DNA of 64,000 nt. Origin: Natronorubrum sediminis. Lineage in GTDB: Archaea > Halobacteriota > Halobacteria > Halobacteriales > Natrialbaceae. The position numbers were made by a program, and so were the translations under genes. The stretch is taken from the NCBI RefSeq assembly GCF_900108095.1, contig NZ_FNWL01000004.1, forward strand, positions 186,001 to 250,000. Direction: 5' to 3'. Positions 51,511-59,726 of this stretch are shown here, piece after piece (position 1 is the stretch's first letter; each line of letters opens with the position of its first letter). The notes under the pieces are model-generated. The model was given only the letters and a program-made list of their open reading frames with translations. It had not been told where the DNA came from and searched no databases.

Positions 51511-51638
51511 CACCTTCTCGTTAGAGTTGAGCACATAAAAATTCATACGCTCTACCGCGACGCTGTCATGCGGTTACATACCAGTGTAAATCCTGGTAGT
51601 TCTCGGGTCTAAACTCGTTGGAAATTACGTGATGACGG

Positions 51639-52860
51639 TCAGATACGATCGTAATCGAGACGGTCACTCTTAGTGAGAGACCAGTGTAAAAATGCCGGCA
51701 CGGCGATCACGGCGATCGCGATCTCGAGCCCGCCGACGGTGAGGAACGCGAGGTCGTAGCCGTAGGTGCTCGCGACCGTGCCGCCGATGAGAAACCCGCC
51801 GAGGAAGCCGAGGCTGCCGGCGACGTTGAAGCCGGCCATCGCGAGGCCGCGCTCGTCTTCGGCGGCGATGTCGGTGACCAGCGCCATCGTCGCGGGCGAG
51901 ACAAGCGCGCCGAGGACGCCGACGGTGATCATCGCGAGCGCGACGGTCGTGACCGAGGGCGCGGCACCGACGGCGAGGATACCGAGTCCGTAACACAGCG
52001 AGCCGACGACGATCGGAATCGTGCGCCCGATTCGGTCCGAAAGTGCGCCCATGGGGTACTGCAACAGCGCGAACGGGGCGAAAAAGCACGCGAGTAACAG
52101 CCCCGTCGTCGCGGGACCGACGCCGAACGTCTCCTGAAAGTACAGCGTGCCGACGAGGGCGAAAAAGCCGGCCGTCAACCGGTCGACGAATCCGAACGCG
52201 TACGGAATCGAGAGCGACGGCCGACAGCGGATGCCCTCGAGCAAGTCGCGCGCGCTCCGACTGTGCGCCTGCGTTCGATCACGGGACGCGCGTGACGAGC
52301 GCGCCGACACAGACGAGGAGGATGGCGGCGCCGGCGAGTGGTGCGACTGGATCGACTTCGGTGAGTTGCCCGCCGATCGGTGCGCCGAGTGCGGCACCGA
52401 GGCCGATAGCGATTCCTGCGGCACCCATGTTTCGGCCGTGGCCCCCCTCGAGATCCATCAGCATCGTCATCGTGAGCGAGAACGCGCCGATGGTCATCGC
52501 TCCCTGAACGACGCGAATGAGGAGGACGCCTTCGAACGGAATCGAGCCGACCGCGGGAACGGCGGCGAGCGCGGCGTAACTGACGGCTCCGGCGAGCGCG
52601 CCGGCGACGATGAACGGCGTTCGCCGACCGGTTACGTCGCTCGCGGCACCCCAGACCCCGACGAAGGCGACGTACGCGGCGAACTCAGCGACGAGAAACC
52701 ACATGCTCGCATCGAGTTCGCTCGTCGCGAAGGACGTCGTCTCGTCGGCACCCAGCGTCTCGACGAGCGTCCCGACGCCCGGATAGAGCAACAGCTGGGA
52801 GAACAACACGGCGAAGACGACGGCTGCGAGGACGATCCGGTCGCGGTCACTCGAGTGCAC
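51639..52860 (-). pseudogene. MFS transporter split by a frameshift
   Basis: Two collinear reading frames together make a full MFS permease of about 12 helices. The first (from ATG 52860, MHSSDRDRIVLAAVVFAVLFSQL to VGALVTRVP) stops at TGA 52279-52281, and the second continues in the next frame (from about DRTQAHSRSARDLLEG to the C-terminus SLTKSDRLDYDRI). The joint lies at one extra base near 52281: removing the T from CCCGTGATCG would restore ...TRVPDRTQ... in phase. Both halves are otherwise intact with normal signatures (SDVTGRRTPF and SDRIGRTIPI), so the break is recent or a sequence error. The cargo is unknown. Confidence 0.85.
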
Positions 52861-52965
52861 GCTCGTCGCTTGACACTATGGAACCATCAAGTCGTTCGTT
52901 TTCCCTCGCTCGTGGGGGGACGCCAACAGGTAGTACGGCCCGAAAACGGGGCTCGAAGATGGAGG

Positions 52966-52994
52966 CCGTTCAGGGGCGGATGTAGGCGTATCCC
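52966..52994. repeat. Duplicate of the dsrE 3' end, copy 1 (outside the gene)
   Basis: 29 bases matching 53002-53030 with two differences. On the minus strand it encodes the same ending, GYAYIRP plus stop, as the gene's own terminus, but lies beyond the real stop. Looks like the remaining end of a lost tandem paralogue. Confidence 0.85.
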
Positions 52995-53001
52995 ATCGGG
53001 T

Positions 53002-53030
53002 CCGTTCAGGGACGGATGTAGGCGTACCCC
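53002..53030. repeat. Duplicate of the dsrE 3' end, copy 2 (gene end)
   Basis: The in-gene partner of 52966-52994, spaced 7 bases from it; codes the true C-terminus GYAYIRP. The two differences (G/A and T/C) are synonymous. Confidence 0.85.
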
Positions 53031-53344
53031 TCGTGTTGCAAGCGCGTGAGTTCGCCGCCGCCGGAGGGAACCGTCTCGACGCCCTCGAGCAAATCCTCTT
53101 CTGACAGCTCTTTCAACTCGAGCGTGTTGTGACAGGCTTTGAACGAGATGCCGGACTCGAGCATCGATTCGACGGTGTCGCTGCCTTCACCGTCGGCGGT
53201 CAGCGGTTCGATGCCGTGGGACTGGGCGACGACTGCGACGTCGTCCATCTCGACGGAGTCGTCTTTCGTGAGGTTCTCCGCGATAGCTAGCGTCGTTTGT
53301 TGCTCATCGTGATCGTCGGTCGTGAGGTGAAACACCGTCTGCAT
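53006..53344 (-). CDS. DsrE family protein
   Basis: 112 residues from ATG 53344 (MQTVFHLTTDDHDEQQTT); ATG 53377 would add 11 residues. DsrE fold with VFHLTTDD..., VAVVAQSHGIEPL, and SGISFKACHNTLELKEL, a small sulfur-related fold; the single Cys (KACHN) matches the conserved Cys seen in many DsrE/TusD-like proteins, but such stand-alone haloarchaeal members are of unknown specific function. C-terminus GELTRLQHEGYAYIRP. Divergent from metY, with a shared 150-base upstream region. A duplicate of its last 29 bases follows its stop. Confidence 0.9.
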   Translation of the reverse strand: MQTVFHLTTDDHDEQQTTLAIAENLTKDDSVEMDDVAVVAQSHGIEPLTADGEGSDTVESMLESGISFKACHNTLELKELSEEDLLEGVETVPSGGGELTRLQHEGYAYIRP

Positions 53345-53477
53345 GGGCGTCGCTGCGTTTCCCGAGACGGTAGTCATACGGCCTGCGAGAGACGTGACTG
53401 CTCTCACCGCCTTGTGTGTGAATCACATCGAGTCGACTGCGGTTTTTGCCGTTACTGACGCGCATATGTGGCTCCAG

Positions 53478-53491
53478 TAGTATGCATACTA
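53478..53491. promoter_or_regulatory. 14-base palindrome just before metY
   Basis: TAGTATGCATACTA (53478-53491) is a perfect palindrome ending three bases before metY ATG 53495, in the 150-base region shared with the divergent dsrE gene. A TATA-like GCATATG lies about 25-30 bases upstream (53462-53468), which would put the start of transcription on the palindrome, a position typical for a repressor site. Confidence 0.5.
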
Positions 53492-53494
53492 AAC

Positions 53495-54850
53495 ATGAGC
53501 GACGACGCGAGCGACGGGACCGTCGACGAATCGGACTGTCCCGAGCGCGGTCTCGGGACGCGGAGCGTACACGCCGGACAGACCCCCGACTCCGAGACGG
53601 GTGCGATGGCACCACCGATCTACCAGACGACCTCTTACGTCTTCGACGACGCCGATACCGCGGCCGATCTCTACGCCCTCGAGGCCGAGGGCTACATCTA
53701 CTCGCGGATCGCCAACCCGACCGTGACCACGCTCGAGGACCGACTCGCTTCCCTCGAGGGTGGCGCGGGCGCGGTCGCGACGGCGAGTGGGATGGCCGCG
53801 CTCGATTCGGCGACGCTCGTCCTCGCCGAGGCGGGTGACAACGTGGTCTGTTCGACCGACACGTACGGTGGAACGACGGCGTACTTCTCGAAGACGGCCT
53901 CTCGCCGGGACATCGGGACGAAATTCGTTCCGACGCTCGAGTACGACGCCTACGCCGAGGCTATCGACGAGAACACCGCGTTCGTCCACGTCGAGACCAT
54001 CGGCAACCCCTCCCTCGTCACGCCCGACTTCGAGCGCGTCGCCGATATCGCCCACGACCACGGCGTTCCACTCGTCGTGGACAACACGTTCGCGACGCCG
54101 GCGCTCTGTCGCCCGCTCGAGCACGGCGCGGATATCGTCTGGGAGTCGACCACGAAGTGGCTCCACGGCTCGGGCACGACCGTCGGCGGCGTGCTCGTCG
54201 ACGGCGGCACGTTCCCGTGGGGCGAACACGGATACGACGAAATCGCGGGCGAGAATCACGCCTACCACGACGTGGACTTTTCGCGAGACTTTCCTGACGC
54301 CCCCTTCGCCGAGACGGTTCGCTTTCGCTCGCTGCGAAGTCTGGGCAACCAGCAGTCACCCTTCGACGCCTGGCAGACCCTGCAGGGACTCGAGTCGATG
54401 CCCCTTCGCGTCGAGAAACACTGCGAGAACGCCGCCATCGTCGCGGAGTACCTCGCGGAACACGAGGACGTCGCCTGGGTGACCCACCCCGGACTCGAGG
54501 ACCATCCGACGCACGACAACGCTCGGACGTATCTGAACGACTTCGGCGGCATGGTCGCATTCGGACTCGAGAGCGGTTTCGAGGGCGGGAAGACCTTCTG
54601 CGAGGAAGTCGAGGTCGCGCAGTTCCTCGCGAACATCGGCGACGCGAAGACGCTCGTGATCCACCCCGCGAGCACGACACACGGTCAACTGACGCCCGAA
54701 GAACGCGCGGATGCGGGTGTGACGGAGGACCTCGTCCGGATGTCCGTCGGAATCGAGAATCCCGAGGACATCTTAGACGACCTCGAGCAGGCAATCGACG
54801 CAGCGACACGTGCCCAATCCACCCAGACGGACGCGACGGGAGGTGACTGA
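53495..54850 (+). CDS. metY: O-acetylhomoserine aminocarboxypropyltransferase (MetY)
   Basis: 451 residues, Cys/Met metabolism PLP family: sulfhydrylates O-acetylhomoserine to homocysteine. Features: LGTRSVHAGQTPD, PIYQTTSYVFDD, YSRIANPT, MAALDSATL, HVETIGNPSL, DNTFATPALCRPLEHGAD, the PLP Lys in VWESTTKWLHGSGTTVGG, and SLRSLGNQQSPFDA. The start is ATG 53495 (MSDDASDGTVDES), three bases after a 14-base palindrome. It is followed by metX after 6 bases, so a single metYX operon makes homocysteine. Confidence 0.96.
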   Translation: MSDDASDGTVDESDCPERGLGTRSVHAGQTPDSETGAMAPPIYQTTSYVFDDADTAADLYALEAEGYIYSRIANPTVTTLEDRLASLEGGAGAVATASGMAALDSATLVLAEAGDNVVCSTDTYGGTTAYFSKTASRRDIGTKFVPTLEYDAYAEAIDENTAFVHVETIGNPSLVTPDFERVADIAHDHGVPLVVDNTFATPALCRPLEHGADIVWESTTKWLHGSGTTVGGVLVDGGTFPWGEHGYDEIAGENHAYHDVDFSRDFPDAPFAETVRFRSLRSLGNQQSPFDAWQTLQGLESMPLRVEKHCENAAIVAEYLAEHEDVAWVTHPGLEDHPTHDNARTYLNDFGGMVAFGLESGFEGGKTFCEEVEVAQFLANIGDAKTLVIHPASTTHGQLTPEERADAGVTEDLVRMSVGIENPEDILDDLEQAIDAATRAQSTQTDATGGD

Positions 54851-54856
54851 CCGCTC

Positions 54857-56062
54857 ATGACGACCAAGAACACGATCGATCTCGGCGAGTTTCAGTTCCT
54901 GTCGGGAGAGTCGATTCCGTCGCTCGAGGTGGCCTACGAGACCTACGGCGAGTTCGACGGTGACAACGCCGTCTTGGTTTGTCACGCGCTCACGGGGAGT
55001 TCACACGTCGCCAGACGGCCCGATGCGGGCGACGAGACGGCCGGACAGGCTCGCGCCTGGTGGGGCGACGTCGTCGGGCCCGGAAAAGCCATCGACACCA
55101 CCGAGTACTACGTCGTCTGTGCGAACGCGCCGGGGTCGTGCTACGGAACGACGGGACCCTCGAGTGAGAATCCCGAGACGGGCGAACCGTATGGCACCGA
55201 CTTCCCGCCGGTGACGGTCGGGGACTGGACGCGCGCACAGCGGACCCTCCTCGACGAACTCGGCGTTGGCCGCCTCCACGCCGTCGTCGGCGGCAGCGTC
55301 GGCGGCATGAACGTCCTCGACTGGCTGCGACGGTTCCCCGACGATGTCGACCGAGCGGGTGCCGTCGCCACCGCCGCCCGCCTCGATCCGCAGTGTCTCG
55401 CGCTCGACACCGTCGCGCGGCGGGCGATCACTGCGGACCCGAACTGGAACGGCGGGCACTATTACGACGGCCCGGACCCCGAAGAGGGACTGGCTCGAGC
55501 GCGCCAGATCGGTCACATCATGTACCTCTCGAAGGCCTCGATGGCTCGCAAGTTCGGGAGGCGGTCGGCAGGCCGGGAAACGGTCCGCGAGGAGCCGCCG
55601 GATCCCGCGGCTGCCTTCTTCCCGTACCGGGAGGTCGAGTCCTACCTCGACTATCAAGCCGAGAAGTTCACCGATCGATTCGACGCGAACAGCTACCTCT
55701 ACATGACGCGCGCGATGGACGACTTCGACCTCTCGGCGGGCTACGAGTCCGACGCGGACGCCCTTGCGGCGTTCGAGGGCGAACTGCTGGCGCTCTCGTT
55801 CACCGGCGATTGGCACTTCACCGTCGAGCAATCCGAGGCGCTCGCGGACGCCTGTCGCGAGGCCGGCGTCGACGTGGCCCACCACGTCGTCGAATCCGAC
55901 CACGGCCACGACGCCTTCCTCGTCGAACCCGAAAAAGTCGGGCCGCCGCTCTCGGAACTGCTCGAGGAGGGAATTTCGGGACGGACGATCACCGATACCG
56001 ACTCCTCGCCCGATGAGACCGACTCGTTCGCGCCGGTGCACACGAGTTTGTTTTCAGAGTGA
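54857..56062 (+). CDS. metX: Homoserine O-acetyltransferase
   Basis: 401 residues, alpha/beta-hydrolase fold. Provides O-acetylhomoserine for MetY. Features: [47 protein letters not shown], the nucleophile Ser in [15 protein letters not shown], and the acid and His in SFTGDWHFT and [12 protein letters not shown]. Start ATG 54857 ([15 protein letters not shown]). The gene is close behind metY (6-base gap). A stand-alone acetyl- rather than succinyl-transferase is consistent with archaeal methionine pathways. Confidence 0.96.
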   Translation: MTTKNTIDLGEFQFLSGESIPSLEVAYETYGEFDGDNAVLVCHALTGSSHVARRPDAGDETAGQARAWWGDVVGPGKAIDTTEYYVVCANAPGSCYGTTGPSSENPETGEPYGTDFPPVTVGDWTRAQRTLLDELGVGRLHAVVGGSVGGMNVLDWLRRFPDDVDRAGAVATAARLDPQCLALDTVARRAITADPNWNGGHYYDGPDPEEGLARARQIGHIMYLSKASMARKFGRRSAGRETVREEPPDPAAAFFPYREVESYLDYQAEKFTDRFDANSYLYMTRAMDDFDLSAGYESDADALAAFEGELLALSFTGDWHFTVEQSEALADACREAGVDVAHHVVESDHGHDAFLVEPEKVGPPLSELLEEGISGRTITDTDSSPDETDSFAPVHTSLFSE

Positions 56063-56176
56063 CACTCCACGCTGTCTGTTAGCAGTAGCCGTCTCTGATT
56101 CCTCTCCCCAACTCGAAATATTGCTTCGTAGTACAATATCGAAATACATAATATCAAGATATCTTACCTATCATGC

Positions 56177-56953
56177 GTGGTGGAAGATAGCGAACTCGAA
56201 TACGAAGACGAACAGCACGATGATCAGCGGACACAACAACCGCAAACTCATCAAAATACAAACAATGGCCTGCCGTTCAAACAAGGGGCAGTAATCGGTG
56301 CAATTGCGGTCATCGCGACGTACCTTTCACACCTTCTGGTGACGGTCATCGCGACGGCACAGGCGAGTCCGGTCGGAAGTGGAGAGGACGTTACCGAATT
56401 GGTCGCCTCGTGGGAGGCTGCCGGTTGGAGTTACCTCAGCGTGTTCGGTGCCGGATTCGAGGCCGAGGGTGAACGTGCCGTTCTCGCTGACGTTCCGAAT
56501 CAGGCCGCCGCATTCGTCTCGACTCCCTTCTTGCTCTCGTCGTCGCTGTTGTTCGTAGTGGCAATCGGCGGTGCAGTTGGTGCGGGATACGCAATCGCTC
56601 GCTACACAGAAGCCGAAGACGCGACTGAGGCGGTCAAAGCCAGTTTGACCGTGGTTCCGCCGTACCTCGTGTTCGCGCTCATCGCCGCCGTCGTGATGAC
56701 CCACACGTTCACCGAGGATGCTACGGTCACCGCGTTCTTCGGGGACCTCGGTGTGAACGCAGCACCGGGCCTCGAGGAAGGAGAGTACATCGACGGTGAC
56801 GGCGTCTCGGACATCGAGTTCGGCCCAGCAACGAGTAGCGCCGTTCTCTACGCTGGACTCCTCGTCCCTGCTGTGCTCGCCGCAATCGGCGGTCTCATCA
56901 CGCAGTGGCGTGACGCACTCGAGACCGTGATGGCGAAAGTCGACCAGCAGTAA
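56177..56953 (+). CDS. Haloarchaeal multi-spanning membrane protein, function unknown
   Basis: 258 residues from GTG 56177. A polar Gln/Asp-rich start (EDEQHDDQRTQQPQTHQNTNN) precedes about four helices at about 36-60, 112-138, 150-172 and 215-240. The extracytoplasmic stretches include acidic EGERAVLADVPNQ and GLEEGEYIDGDG. No motif suggests a class of transporter or enzyme; I do not recognise the family. The upstream 110 bases are AT-rich, with ATATTG (56118-56123) and CAATAT (56134-56139) forming an inverted repeat, so the gene may be locally regulated. Confidence 0.78.
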   Translation: MVEDSELEYEDEQHDDQRTQQPQTHQNTNNGLPFKQGAVIGAIAVIATYLSHLLVTVIATAQASPVGSGEDVTELVASWEAAGWSYLSVFGAGFEAEGERAVLADVPNQAAAFVSTPFLLSSSLLFVVAIGGAVGAGYAIARYTEAEDATEAVKASLTVVPPYLVFALIAAVVMTHTFTEDATVTAFFGDLGVNAAPGLEEGEYIDGDGVSDIEFGPATSSAVLYAGLLVPAVLAAIGGLITQWRDALETVMAKVDQQ

Positions 56954-57107
56954 GAGCATCTCGACGTGACACTGCCGACTCAGTGTGGTGGGGGAACCCA
57001 CAGGAATCGGCCGGTGTTTTCGCGACTACTGCTTCTCTTCGGGAGCGCCAGCATTCGACGGAGAAGAGCTACCGAGTTGAAGCCCGTTCGAATTCTAGGC
57101 TCGCGCG

Positions 57108-57509
57108 TCAATCTGCAGCGTGATCGCTCGAGGTGTGGGTGTGGGTATGCGTTTGGTCACCCGTCGTGTACTGGTCGACGTCGACCGACGAGCGAACCGC
57201 CTCGAGCCACCGTCGGAGGTCGGTTGCGAGGAGCGTCGGGCTCTCGAGTCGGAGGAGTCGCCCGGTCAGGTGCTTGCCAGTCGGTGAACGAATCGCGGCG
57301 ATCAGTGCCCACATCGTGCCCGATGCGAGTGCGCCGAGCGCGGAGAGCGTCATACCGAGGGTCATGAACGTTATCCCGTAGACGACACCGATCGCCATCG
57401 ACGGCAGACTCGTTCCGAGTGGCACTCGAGAACTGGCATCCCGAAGCGTCGGTGCCAGAAAGGCGATCGAGAGGCTGCTACCGATCATGAAGACGAAGTC
57501 TTGCCACAT
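57108..57509 (-). CDS. Three-helix membrane protein with His-rich tail (paralogue B)
   Basis: 133 residues from ATG 57509 (GTG 57512 one codon upstream is an alternative). Paralogous to 34431-34793: MWQDFVFMIGSSLSIAFLAPTLRD, PSMAIGVVYGITFMTLGMTLSALG. Three hydrophobic helices precede a longer polar region (SPTGKHLTGRLLRLESPTLLATDLRRWLE) and a tail with alternating His, DQTHTHTHTSSDHAAD (four His). The His-rich ends of both copies suggest metal binding, but function is not known. Upstream, ACTC-N6-GAGT occurs on the plus strand at 57522-57535. Confidence 0.82.
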   Translation of the reverse strand: MWQDFVFMIGSSLSIAFLAPTLRDASSRVPLGTSLPSMAIGVVYGITFMTLGMTLSALGALASGTMWALIAAIRSPTGKHLTGRLLRLESPTLLATDLRRWLEAVRSSVDVDQYTTGDQTHTHTHTSSDHAAD

Positions 57510-57521
57510 CACAAGGGGCTT

Positions 57522-57535
57522 ACTCGATTACGAGT
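57522..57535 (-). promoter_or_regulatory. ACTC-N6-GAGT palindrome before membrane protein B
   Basis: ACTC (57522-57525) and GAGT (57532-57535), with TAAAA after it on the plus strand (the minus-strand TTTTA). It lies 12 bases before ATG 57509 of paralogue B, matching the element at 34404-34417. Confidence 0.5.
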
Positions 57536-57735
57536 TAAAACTCTCTCGGTGGCGAAATAGGCTATTACAACGGATTTTCAGCACTACGAACGCGTGCTGT
57601 GAGAACGGTCGGCCGAGTGCTCCACAAACCGATTTTCGTCTGCAACTCGCTGGTAATCGCCGCTTGTCAGCCGATTCTACGGTCTCTACTCGAGTCAACA
57701 TCCTGACGTGAGTGACTCGATCGGCCAGTCCGTCC

Positions 57736-58395
57736 TCAGTACGCCGTCAGCACGTTCTCGTCGACGAGGACCTCTCGCGCCTCCGCCATCGTCGAAACGA
57801 CGACGTCACAGTGTGGTTCGACGGCTGGCTTTGGCTCGAAGCCGATGGCGAGACCGGCGACCTCGAGCATCGGCAGATCGTTCGCGCCGTCGCCGACCGC
57901 GACGGTCTCCGCGAGGTCGACACCGACATCGGCGGCAAGGTCCTCGAGCGCGTCGTCTTTCGTGCCCTCGATGAGCGGCCCTTCGACGTCTCCTGTGAGT
58001 GCTCCCGGCTGTTCGCCGTCGTCGGCCATCGGCAGCCGATTCGAGACGATGTGATCGACGGTGACGTCCTCGGCCTCGAGTGCAGCCGCGACGCCGCGTT
58101 CGAAGCCACCGGTGAGGATTGCGGTCGTCACGCCCGCGTCGTTGAGTTCCTCGATGAGGTCCGCTGCGCCGGGGCGGAGTTCGACCTCGTCGAAGGCGGC
58201 GGTAACGTCGGCTTTCGCCAGCCCCTCGAGTAAGGCGGCTCGTTTCCGGAGGCTTTCGGCGTAGCCAATCTCGTCGTTCATCGCCCGTTCGGTGATCTCG
58301 GCCATATCGTCGGCGACCCCACAGCGATCGCCGAGCAGTACGGTCATTTCCGAATCGGAGAGCGTTCCGTCGAAGTCGAAGGCGACGACTGTCAT
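57736..58395 (-). CDS. serB: Phosphoserine phosphatase
   Basis: 219 residues from ATG 58395 (MTVVAFDFDGTLSDSEM). HAD motif I DFDGTLSD, motif II-like TAILTGGFERGVAAALE, motif III KDDALEDLAAD and motif IV GDGANDLPML are all present, and the GNDxxD-type cluster supports SerB. It would finish serine synthesis after SerA, which is encoded 3 kb away on the other strand. Residues upstream of the ATG are rejected because the Arg-rich extension is not protein-like. Confidence 0.94.
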   Translation of the reverse strand: MTVVAFDFDGTLSDSEMTVLLGDRCGVADDMAEITERAMNDEIGYAESLRKRAALLEGLAKADVTAAFDEVELRPGAADLIEELNDAGVTTAILTGGFERGVAAALEAEDVTVDHIVSNRLPMADDGEQPGALTGDVEGPLIEGTKDDALEDLAADVGVDLAETVAVGDGANDLPMLEVAGLAIGFEPKPAVEPHCDVVVSTMAEAREVLVDENVLTAY

Positions 58396-58485
58396 CGGCC
58401 GGTGGTTGTGCGCCCCCGAATAAACCAGTTCAGGTTTGGCGTCGCTCGCGGTCAGTAGTCGTAATCGGTACGAGGGCTGTCGACG

Positions 58486-58516
58486 GCCAGCGCCGACTCG
58501 CCCCGTCGGCGCTGGC
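58486..58516 (-). terminator. Strong hairpin downstream of the three-paralogue cluster
   Basis: GCCAGCGCCGAC (58486-58497) pairs perfectly with GTCGGCGCTGGC (58505-58516), a 12-bp GC-rich stem with a 7-base loop. It lies about 90 bases after the last cluster gene's stop on the minus strand, so may limit transcription into serB or stabilise the mRNA end. Confidence 0.5.
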
Positions 58517-58607
58517 GGGTCGGCCCGTTGGTATCGGCGAGTGACGCAGTAGCCTCCGGTGAGTCGGCCAGTACCCACCGGCGAGTCGGACGTGACCGGG
58601 TCGCCGC

Positions 58608-59174
58608 TCAGTCCGAATCCACGCGCCGTGCCCGCGATTCGAGCAGTCGCAATTGCGTACTGAACACCTGCGCGTCCGGCTCGAGCGCGTACTCGGCGTC
58701 CGTCTCGAGGCTGTCGCGCGTGAACAGGAACGTCGTCGCGTAGACCGAGTCGGTGTTCTCGTCGCGAGCGACGTAACCGGCGTACTCGTCGGGACGCTCG
58801 AGGACGGCGATCGTCTCCCCGTCCGGCGGCCGAAGGAGCTGGACGGTAAGCGGTGCCGGCAGTCGGTCGACGACGCGGAAGGAACTGCCCGGCTGATAGT
58901 CGTCCATTGACACCAACAGCGGTCGGTCGAGGAGATCCGGTTCGGGTTCGTTTGCTTCTTCGGTCTCGTCGTCGCTCGTCGACGCTACCTCCCCGTCTTC
59001 GGGTCCGTCGTTCGAGGCGCGGCCGCCGTCGATCGAACCCGAGGACCCGACTACGAGAATCCCTGCAGCGCTCGTCTTTCGTTCCGCTTCGCGACAGCGG
59101 TTCTCTCCGTCGGTGTTCGTCGAGTCGGTCGAACTGTTCGTCGGTCGTCTGGGTGGGTCGGATCGATGTGCCAT
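58608..59174 (-). CDS. Cluster paralogue C (long N-terminal polar region)
   Basis: 188 residues from ATG 59174 (MAHRSDPPRRPTN). The first 90 residues are polar and disordered, with a single Cys (ENRCREAERK) and a short stretch ILVVGSSGS. The C-terminal domain (about 97-185) is homologous to the two upstream genes: LLVSMDDYQPGSSFRVVDRLPAPLTVQLLRPPDGETIAVLERPDEYAGYV...TTFLFTRDSLETDAEYALEPDAQVF. It diverges the most of the three. It may be transcribed from the same promoter. No family is recognised. Confidence 0.75.
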   Translation of the reverse strand: MAHRSDPPRRPTNSSTDSTNTDGENRCREAERKTSAAGILVVGSSGSIDGGRASNDGPEDGEVASTSDDETEEANEPEPDLLDRPLLVSMDDYQPGSSFRVVDRLPAPLTVQLLRPPDGETIAVLERPDEYAGYVARDENTDSVYATTFLFTRDSLETDAEYALEPDAQVFSTQLRLLESRARRVDSD

Positions 59175-59397
59175 TGTCTCGAGAGTCGTCGGGTCGCCCC
59201 CTGTGGTGGTTGGCCCGGTTGTAGTCACAGGTCGCCTGTGATCACGGGTTACTTCGGTCTGCCAGTCCGTTCGTCCGCGGGTGGAACGCGGGTCCGCCGT
59301 ATCGGTTCGGAACGGATTCCGTCGTGGTGGTTCGGAGTGGATCGCGAGTCGGGGACCGTGTAAACGAATCAACGCGCGAAAAAGTGGTGAGTGGGTG

Positions 59398-59724
59398 TTA
59401 GTCTAGCGTCGTTTCGAGGAGGTTCAGCCGGGAACTGAACATCGTCGCGTCCTCGCCGAGTGTGCCGCTATCGTCTGCACTCAGGCTCTCGTCGCTGAGG
59501 AAGAGCAACGTCGTCGGTGCAGTCGCCCCATCACCGTCGTTGTACCGGATAACGTGTCCAGTGTAGTCGTCCGGCTGGGATATCTCTGGAACTGTCTCTC
59601 CGTCTCCGGTCTGAAGAATATCGACCGTCGTACTCGTCTCGAGTTGCGCAACGACGTCGAAACTCTCGCCGGATTCGTAGTCGTAGGTGAACACCAGTGC
59701 GCGGTCTTCTTGATCTTGAACCAT
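59398..59724 (-). CDS. Cluster paralogue B (domain alone)
   Basis: 108 residues that are just the shared domain, with no signal: LVFTYDYESGESFDVVAQLETSTTVDILQTGDGETVPEISQPDDYTGHVIRYN...TTLLFLSDESLSADDSGTLGEDATMFSSRLNLLETTLD. It is not exported by sequence, so should be cytoplasmic. Its ATG (59724) follows the stop of paralogue A by only two bases, a tight operon. Beta-rich, no cysteine, acidic. Function unknown. Confidence 0.8.
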   Translation of the reverse strand: MVQDQEDRALVFTYDYESGESFDVVAQLETSTTVDILQTGDGETVPEISQPDDYTGHVIRYNDGDGATAPTTLLFLSDESLSADDSGTLGEDATMFSSRLNLLETTLD

Positions 59725-59726
59725 GG

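Noticed and set aside
52279-52281. In-frame TGA read as selenocysteine in the MFS gene
   Set aside because: The downstream frame after TGA in phase is not MFS-like; the other frame continues the protein, so it is a frameshift.
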